NCBI GenBank assembly: GCA_032124855.1 | Contig: JAQBCT010000242.1 | Location: forward strand, 1 to 23,009 | Direction of reading: 5' to 3' | DNA length: 23,009 nucleotides | Source of the DNA: DATJGR01 sp032124855 | GTDB taxonomy: Bacteria; Pseudomonadota; Gammaproteobacteria; Pseudomonadales; Azotimanducaceae | In this document: positions 21,847 through 23,009 of the stretch, piece after piece | How the letters are laid out: every line of letters starts with the position of its first letter | Numbering within the stretch: position 1 is the first letter of the stretch | The notes under the pieces: model-generated | Told to the model about the DNA's origin: nothing | Databases searched by the model: none | Seen by the model: only the letters and a program-made list of their open reading frames with translations | Position numbers and translations under genes: made by a program

Positions 21847-22878
21847 TCAGTCCAGCATCGAATACAGCCGTTTGATTTCTTCGTGCCACTGGCGCTGCAC
21901 GTCCTGCTTCTGGAATTTGGGCTTGCGGGCTCGATCGGCCTCCAGCAGCGTTTCCAGTTCTACGATGCGCGTCAGCACATCGCCACTCGGCAAATCCGGC
22001 GCTTGATCGATGCGGGTCGAGGGAGCATCCAGCGCCTCAGGCGCCGCGTAGAATTCCGCCGGATCGTGCACTTCGATCAGTCGTCGATCGCAGATCCACA
22101 GAAATCGTTGTGCGACCGTATCCAGAAAACGGCGGTCGTGGGAGGTGATCAACACCGTCGCGCGACTCGCCATGAGTTGTTGTTCAAGTTGTTCCTTGCC
22201 TTCGATGTCGATGTGATTGGTCGGTTCATCGAGAATCAGAAAGTTCGGTGCACGCATCGACAGCACCACGAACAGCGCACGCGCGCGCTCGCCACCGCTC
22301 ATCCGTGCCAGCACCTTGTGGTGATCGGCGTAGGCAAATCCCGCGTTGATCAATCGCCGCCGCACCAGATCGTCGTTTGCATCCACTCTCGCAGCGACAA
22401 AGTCCACCAACGAATCGTCGGAGGCCGTTTCATCGAGTTCCTGATCGTAGTAGCCCAGCTGCACCTGGGGACTCAGTTGAATCCCCGGCATGCTCGCGCC
22501 GCGTGCCGCGCCAATCAGCTGCCGGATGAATGTCGATTTGCCAACGCCGTTGGCACCCAGCAGTGCGACGCGTTCACCGGGACGCACCAGCAGCGCATCG
22601 ATCTCGAACAGCAGATGCTCGGGCGCACCGTCGGGGGACACACGCAGCCGTTCCACGCGCACCACCTCCTTCGACCGAACCGCGGCGAGATCAATCGACA
22701 GATCCAGCGGCGAGCCTGCAGTGACGAACGTGCGTTCCTCTTCGAGGCGCTCCACGCGCTTCTCCATGCTCTTGGCGCGCCGGGCGAACTTTTCGTTGTC
22801 GTAAATGCGGCCCCACGTCGCAAGCCGCTTCGCGCTGGTGCGCAGCGCGTCGATCTTGCGCTCCTCGGCCCAGCTTCG
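21847..22878 (-). CDS. ABC-F family ATPase, 5'-truncated (C-terminal half only)
   Basis: Soluble ribosome-associated ATPase of the ABC-F group. Only the second ATPase domain and the linker ahead of it remain. The frame is open back to about 22896, with linker sequence characteristic of the family (AEERKIDALRTSAKRLATWG, then YDNEKFARRAKSMEKRVERLE) from about 22872. The domain carries Walker A GANGVGKST, signature MSGGERAR, Walker B FLILDEPTNHID and the ITSHDRRFLD switch histidine. The C-terminus is a short charged helix. An internal ATG at 22767 would start in the linker and is not the real start. The missing N-terminal ATPase domain should lie beyond the foreign-looking segment. Paralogue identity (Uup, EttA, YheS or YbiT type, or a resistance protein) cannot be fixed. 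Confidence 0.88.
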   Translation of the reverse strand, partial: RSWAEERKIDALRTSAKRLATWGRIYDNEKFARRAKSMEKRVERLEEERTFVTAGSPLDLSIDLAAVRSKEVVRVERLRVSPDGAPEHLLFEIDALLVRPGERVALLGANGVGKSTFIRQLIGAARGASMPGIQLSPQVQLGYYDQELDETASDDSLVDFVAARVDANDDLVRRRLINAGFAYADHHKVLARMSGGERARALFVVLSMRAPNFLILDEPTNHIDIEGKEQLEQQLMASRATVLITSHDRRFLDTVAQRFLWICDRRLIEVHDPAEFYAAPEALDAPSTRIDQAPDLPSGDVLTRIVELETLLEADRARKPKFQKQDVQRQWHEEIKRLYSMLD

Positions 22879-23009
22879 TAGACCTCGAGGCCTCGACTAC
22901 CAACAATGATCGCTTGCTGCGAGCCTGGACAGATCCTACAACACTGGATGTTTTCACCTCTCTCTACGATAAGAACACCGACACCTGGACTGAACTGGTC
23001 ACGGTGTCA
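22879..23009. other. Foreign-looking terminal segment (probable chimeric contig end)
   Basis: From about 22879 the minus strand loses ABC-F similarity and meets a stop at 22899-22897. On the plus strand one frame from 22878 to the last base is open for 44 codons (VDLEASTTNNDRLLRAWTD and so on, rich in Thr, Asp, Leu and Trp). That is consistent with a fragment of an unrelated gene, perhaps of phage or a surface protein. Base composition is nearer 50% GC and codon use differs from the neighbours. I could not name the fragment. The breakpoint could be anywhere between about 22870 and 22882. Confidence 0.55.

Overview
The window is about 60% GC and densely packed with housekeeping genes of a gammaproteobacterium. 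I cannot name the genus. The best clue is the set aspS, proS, a TlpA-like thioredoxin, yihY, wrbA and a DUF2069 gene, which as I recall are also near neighbours in Pseudomonas aeruginosa. The presence of rhlB, the bacterial ProRS with an INS editing domain and the AspRS sequence itself also fit. I see no rRNA, tRNA, CRISPR array, insertion sequence, integrase or phage module, so this is core chromosome rather than an accessory island. Both ends look chimeric. Positions 1 to about 171 and about 22879 to 23009 differ in style from the rest and cut aspS and an ABC-F ATPase gene mid-domain.

Layout. (1) 166-1485, minus: fmdB followed by a truncated aspS. (2) 1486-1795: a 310-base intergenic region with a promoter and leader for a Lys/Ala-tailed HU-type nucleoid protein (1796-2302), which ends at a strong terminator. 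(3) 2404-4775, plus: proS coupled to a secreted lytic transglycosylase. (4) 4759-6430, minus: yihY coupled to a TlpA-like thioredoxin, convergent with group 3. (5) 6535-7499, plus: wrbA coupled to a DUF2069 membrane protein. (6) 7486-13528, minus: an MsbA-like ABC exporter, an alpha-methylacyl-CoA racemase, a very basic unknown protein, propionyl-CoA synthetase and a GNAT acetyltransferase. (7) 13639-15823, plus: a carboxylesterase, then an uncharacterised soluble/membrane protein pair. (8) 15929-21830, plus: a compact probable operon of argC (type 2), an aspartate-aminotransferase-like enzyme, rhlB, a Nit1-type amidase, hisC and a cupin. (9) 21847-22878, minus: the truncated ABC-F ATPase.

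How the genes fit together. Translation and RNA handling are represented by aspS, proS, rhlB and the ABC-F protein. Group 6 centres on 2-methyl-branched acyl-CoA and propionyl-CoA chemistry. Group 8 joins arginine and histidine biosynthesis to an amidase that, in its family, cleans up a transaminase side product. Several gene pairs are tightly coupled by 4-base stop/start overlaps (proS/slt, wrbA/DUF2069, prpE/GNAT, 14388/14978, argC/aminotransferase), and two convergent pairs overlap at their 3' ends.

I did not find a clearly new defence or mobile system. The least explained items are the gene pair at 14388-15823 and the basic 171-residue protein at 9872-10387.
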